Assembly (NCBI RefSeq): GCF_052119705.1
Contig: NZ_JBGQOP010000017.1
Span: 4,998-68,997, forward strand
DNA length: 64,000 nt
Direction: 5' to 3'
Source: Oceanimonas sp052119705
GTDB taxonomy: Bacteria; Pseudomonadota; Gammaproteobacteria; Enterobacterales; Aeromonadaceae
Program-made: the position numbers and the translations under genes
The notes under the pieces: generated by a model
The model's database searches: none
What the model saw: only the letters and a program-made list of their open reading frames with translations
Told to the model about the DNA's origin: nothing
Part shown: in pieces, positions 61,668 to 64,000 of the stretch
How positions within the stretch are numbered: position 1 is the first letter of the stretch
Layout of the letters: each line of letters begins with the position of its first letter

Positions 61668-62819
61668 TTACAGCTGGGGCGCAGACGCTGGGGTATCCAG
61701 CGCATCGTCTTCTACTGGCTTCACATGACTGCCGTTAGACAAACGCACCTGGCCTGAAGTGACTATGACATCGCCCGGCTTTAAGCCTTTGACGACGCGC
61801 GCATAATCATCTTCACGCTCGGCAACTTCGATCACGCGCTGTTGCGCTACCAATACTGGTTTTGCATCCTGGCTAGCATCTGCTTTTTCTTTATCTTCTG
61901 TTGGCGCCTGCTCTTCAACTACAAATACAGTTTGGCCATAGAGGGTGAAGTTGATGGCTTGCTGCGGCACCAAAATTTGCTCAGTTTGCGTCGGCAGTTG
62001 TACGTCCAGCTTGGCAAACATGCCAGAGCGTAATTTGCCATCTTGATTAGGAATGCTGGCCTGAACCTGCACCACACCTGAATCCGGATTCACCTCAGGT
62101 TCAATGGCGGTGATTTCGCCGATAAAGGGTGTTGTTGGGTAGGCATCAACAAAAATATTCAGCGATTGGCCCACGGCGATATCGGCGATGCGAGTCTGTG
62201 GCACGGTAAAGCGAATGCGGAATTTACGAATGTCTTCTAAGCGCGCGATATCAGTGCCTGCATTCAGGTATTGCCCCAAAAATACATTACGAATACCCAT
62301 AACACCGGCAAAAGGCGCACGTATAGTACGGCGCGCTATGGTGGCCTTAAGAGAGTCTACTTGGCCGACCAGCTCTTGATATTTAGCTTGGGAGTCATCT
62401 ACTTGATTCTGTGCAATGGCCCCACGGCTAAACAGCTGACGAATACGCTTTAGGTTCGCTTGCATGGCGGGTAAATTAGCCTGCGCACTGCGTAGGTTGG
62501 CTTTTTCTACTTCTGCATCCAGCTCTAGTAAGATGTCGCCTTTAGCTACCTGCTGCCCAGACTCAAAATGTATGGCGCGCACTACGCCTGCAGTTTCGTT
62601 ACTGACAGCGATCCCTTGAATAGGCTCAATAAAACCTATGGCCGCAATACGTGGCGTCCAATCTTGCGCGATCACTTCAGTAGTGGTGACCGGAAAGCTA
62701 GGTACCGGCATATTAGCGAAATATTCACCCATCATTTTTTGCTTAAATAAATTAAAGCCAATGACGCTGCCGAAGATGATCACTACCAGCAACAACATGG
62801 ACAATGTCCATTTTTTCAT
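61668..62819 (-). CDS. RND efflux periplasmic adaptor subunit
   Basis: 383 residues with one N-terminal membrane segment (LSMLLLVVIIFGSVIGFNLF). Order: barrel-sandwich lipoyl half (GVVRAIHFESGQQVAKGDILLELDAEVEKANLRSAQANL split around 80-118), coiled-coil hairpin (about 100-170), second lipoyl half (RTIRAPFAGVMG), beta-barrel and a C-terminal membrane-proximal part. The C-terminal region has a low-complexity insertion (EEQAPTEDKEKADASQDAKP, about 303-322). It bridges the pump to TolC. Between the TetR gene and the pump gene. Confidence 0.93.
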   Translation of the reverse strand: MKKWTLSMLLLVVIIFGSVIGFNLFKQKMMGEYFANMPVPSFPVTTTEVIAQDWTPRIAAIGFIEPIQGIAVSNETAGVVRAIHFESGQQVAKGDILLELDAEVEKANLRSAQANLPAMQANLKRIRQLFSRGAIAQNQVDDSQAKYQELVGQVDSLKATIARRTIRAPFAGVMGIRNVFLGQYLNAGTDIARLEDIRKFRIRFTVPQTRIADIAVGQSLNIFVDAYPTTPFIGEITAIEPEVNPDSGVVQVQASIPNQDGKLRSGMFAKLDVQLPTQTEQILVPQQAINFTLYGQTVFVVEEQAPTEDKEKADASQDAKPVLVAQQRVIEVAEREDDYARVVKGLKPGDVIVTSGQVRLSNGSHVKPVEDDALDTPASAPQL

Positions 62820-62848
62820 TCGTTTGCTCCCGCAACTTTTGTTAGATA

Positions 62849-63415
62849 TTAACGTTTAAGAATGGCGTTCCAGCTGGCATCCAGCAGTTGTTCATGCAAA
62901 GTATCATCCAGCTCGATACCAGCCTTGGTACATTTTTGGGTCAGTAACATCAGGTTTTCGAGCGCTAAAAAACCGAGTAACTCGGCGGGCATATCGCGAA
63001 ACAGTCCCTTGATACGACCACACTCAAAAAACTCATGTATTGGCTTAAAGTAACGCTCATCCATTTGCCGCTCTTCTTCCCGATTAAACAGGGGAGAGGC
63101 TTCGTACTGCACGCGATAACATAAGCTGTCTGGGCTGGCTTGCAGGTAATGCATGGTATTCAGCCAGAGTTGACGAAACTGAGCGTAGTTAGGCTCTGTG
63201 GTATCTACCTCGTTTAAGATAGCGACAGCGGCATCACGTAATCTTTCTTCATGGACACAGCGCAATAGCGTTTCTTTATCGGTAAAATAGCAATAGATAG
63301 TGCCAGCCGCGACATTGGCGCGTTTCGCCACTTGTTGCATAGAGATACCATGAAAGCCGTATTGGGCAATCAAAGCCTCCGCAGAGCTTAGAATACGTTC
63401 GCGTTTATCAGCCAT
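62849..63415 (-). CDS. TetR-family repressor of the RND operon
   Basis: 188 residues with a TetR helix-turn-helix (about 10-55: ILSSAEALIAQYGFHGISMQQVAKRANVAAGTIYCYFTDKETLL) and a helical ligand-binding domain with no enzyme motif. First gene of the tetR-adaptor-pump operon (30-base gap to the adaptor). The perfect 20-bp palindrome at 63448-63467 just upstream is its likely operator. I chose the ATG at 63415 (MADKRERIL); the frame is open to 63463, but that would place the start inside the palindrome. Confidence 0.9.
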   Translation of the reverse strand: MADKRERILSSAEALIAQYGFHGISMQQVAKRANVAAGTIYCYFTDKETLLRCVHEERLRDAAVAILNEVDTTEPNYAQFRQLWLNTMHYLQASPDSLCYRVQYEASPLFNREEERQMDERYFKPIHEFFECGRIKGLFRDMPAELLGFLALENLMLLTQKCTKAGIELDDTLHEQLLDASWNAILKR

Positions 63416-63447
63416 TAAATAGTTACCACTTACAACATAAAAAAGGT

Positions 63448-63467
63448 ATGAATGAACGTTCATTCAT
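63448..63467. promoter_or_regulatory. Perfect 20-bp palindrome, probable TetR operator
   Basis: ATGAATGAACGTTCATTCAT, perfectly symmetrical, 33 bases upstream of the chosen tetR start. TGAATGAACGTTCATTCA-like palindromes are common TetR/AcrR-family operators in front of efflux operons. Confidence 0.85.
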
Positions 63468-63653
63468 TTTGGGATTTTAGGTCTTTTCTCTGATAAGTCA
63501 ATCGCTCAAGGCGGCGCTTATTTGATGACATATTTAAAACCTCAGGCAGAAAAACGGCATTTTGCCGACAAATTAAGCAACTGGTTTCTTATTCTGAAAT
63601 AATGCTAGACAAGAGACGGCAGTAGCCTTAATATCCGCATCGTCCAAATGCGA
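63468..63653. other. Intergenic region between the efflux operon and the tRNA cluster
   Basis: About 186 bases that must hold the divergent tRNA promoter. AT-rich around 63575-63610 (AATAATGCTAG); a GC-rich hairpin-like AACGGCATTTTGCCG lies near 63550-63566. No ORF. Confidence 0.4.
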
Positions 63654-63730
<77 letters not shown>

Positions 63731-63814
63731 TTCAGTGCATAAAGACAATCTAGTAGATAAAGAAAAAGCTTGGTAGACTAAGCCTAAGCAAAAAGAAAGT
63801 TAGTCAGGTTTAAT

Positions 63815-63891
63815 GGTGATTGTAGCTCAGTTGGTAGAGTCCCGGATTGTGATTCCGGTTGTCGCGGGTTCGAGCCCCGTCAGTCACCCCA
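63815..63891 (+). tRNA. hisR: tRNA-His (GTG)
   Basis: 77 bases including the encoded G at -1 and CCA. Anticodon loop TTGTGAT in stem CCGGA/TCCGG gives GTG. C73 can pair with G-1 as required for histidyl-tRNA synthetase. D-stem has a G-T pair (GCTC/GAGT) where E. coli has GAGC. Confidence 0.97.
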
Positions 63892-63927
63892 GTTTCAGGT
63901 TACGGCCTGGGAGTAGTAAAGAAATGT

Positions 63928-64000
63928 GCGAGGGTGGCGGAATTGGTAGACGCGCTAGCTTCAGGTGTTAGTGCCTTCGGGTGTGGGGGTTCAAGTCCCC
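63928..64000 (+). tRNA. leuT: tRNA-Leu (CAG), cut by the right edge
   Basis: Starts GCGAGGGTGGCGGAATTGG, long D-arm and long variable arm of class II tRNAs. Anticodon loop TTCAGGT gives CAG. T-arm begins GGGGTTCAAGTCCCC at the window end; the 3' acceptor strand is missing. Confidence 0.95.

Overview
This 64 kb window looks like chromosomal DNA of a marine or brackish-water gammaproteobacterium. Many genes resemble Enterobacteriaceae/Aeromonadales orthologues in length and order (RNase II, ZntB, YoaE, YceJ-YceI, PssA, RecG, DmlA/DmlR, CntA/CntB, the argX-hisR-leuT tRNA cluster). An Oceanimonas/Oceanisphaera/Zobellella-type host is my inference; no rRNA or phylogenetic marker was compared. I see no prophage, integron, CRISPR array, complete insertion sequence or defence island.

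Layout. 1-3.4 kb: sulfate/thiosulfate ABC importer cysPTWA (cysA runs off the left edge). 4.1-7.1 kb: rnb and a MenC-like enolase-superfamily protein that lacks the catalytic lysines. 7.3-12.9 kb: TPP riboswitch and thiC-thiDE-thiF-thiS-thiG, without thiH. 13-16.3 kb: TM2 protein, cytochrome b561, ClsC-type phospholipase D. 16.6-32.5 kb: trimethylamine monooxygenase (tmm), 5-oxoprolinase pxpABC, yoaE, an exported glutathione-peroxidase-like protein, then a carnitine catabolic block: dmlA, dmlR, an XRE-PAS regulator, cntB, aldehyde dehydrogenase, cntA and a BCCT transporter. 32.6-46.4 kb: zntB, an Atm1-type ABC exporter, a PepSY/DUF2946 pair, DUF3047/DUF3465/DUF1415 genes, a CDF metal exporter, Blc, cytochrome c', YceJ/YceI and further membrane proteins. 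47-58.4 kb: AsmA-like protein, an AT-rich accessory pocket, recG, pssA, Xaa-Pro aminopeptidase, EamA permease. 58.5-63.5 kb: TetR-controlled RND efflux operon. 63.65-64 kb: tRNA-Arg(CCG), tRNA-His(GTG), tRNA-Leu(CAG, cut by the right edge).

How genes work together. The clearest functional unit is carnitine use: the BCCT carrier imports a quaternary amine; CntA/CntB split carnitine into trimethylamine (TMA) and malic semialdehyde; the aldehyde dehydrogenase would give D-malate; DmlA oxidatively decarboxylates D-malate to pyruvate. Tmm, about 10 kb away, can oxidise the TMA to TMAO. No TMAO demethylase or gmaS-type genes are in the window.

The most novel-looking signal is non-coding: three copies of a 214-289 bp element (3774-3987, 13109-13382, 46802-47090) with about 30 bp imperfect terminal inverted repeats. 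Each is flanked by its own perfect 8-bp direct repeat (AAAACATT, TAAGCTAA, TTATGGTA). They encode nothing and carry interchangeable internal hairpins, so they appear to be an undescribed MITE family. A second, different palindrome-rich block (22650-22886) also has terminal inverted repeats but no clear target duplication.
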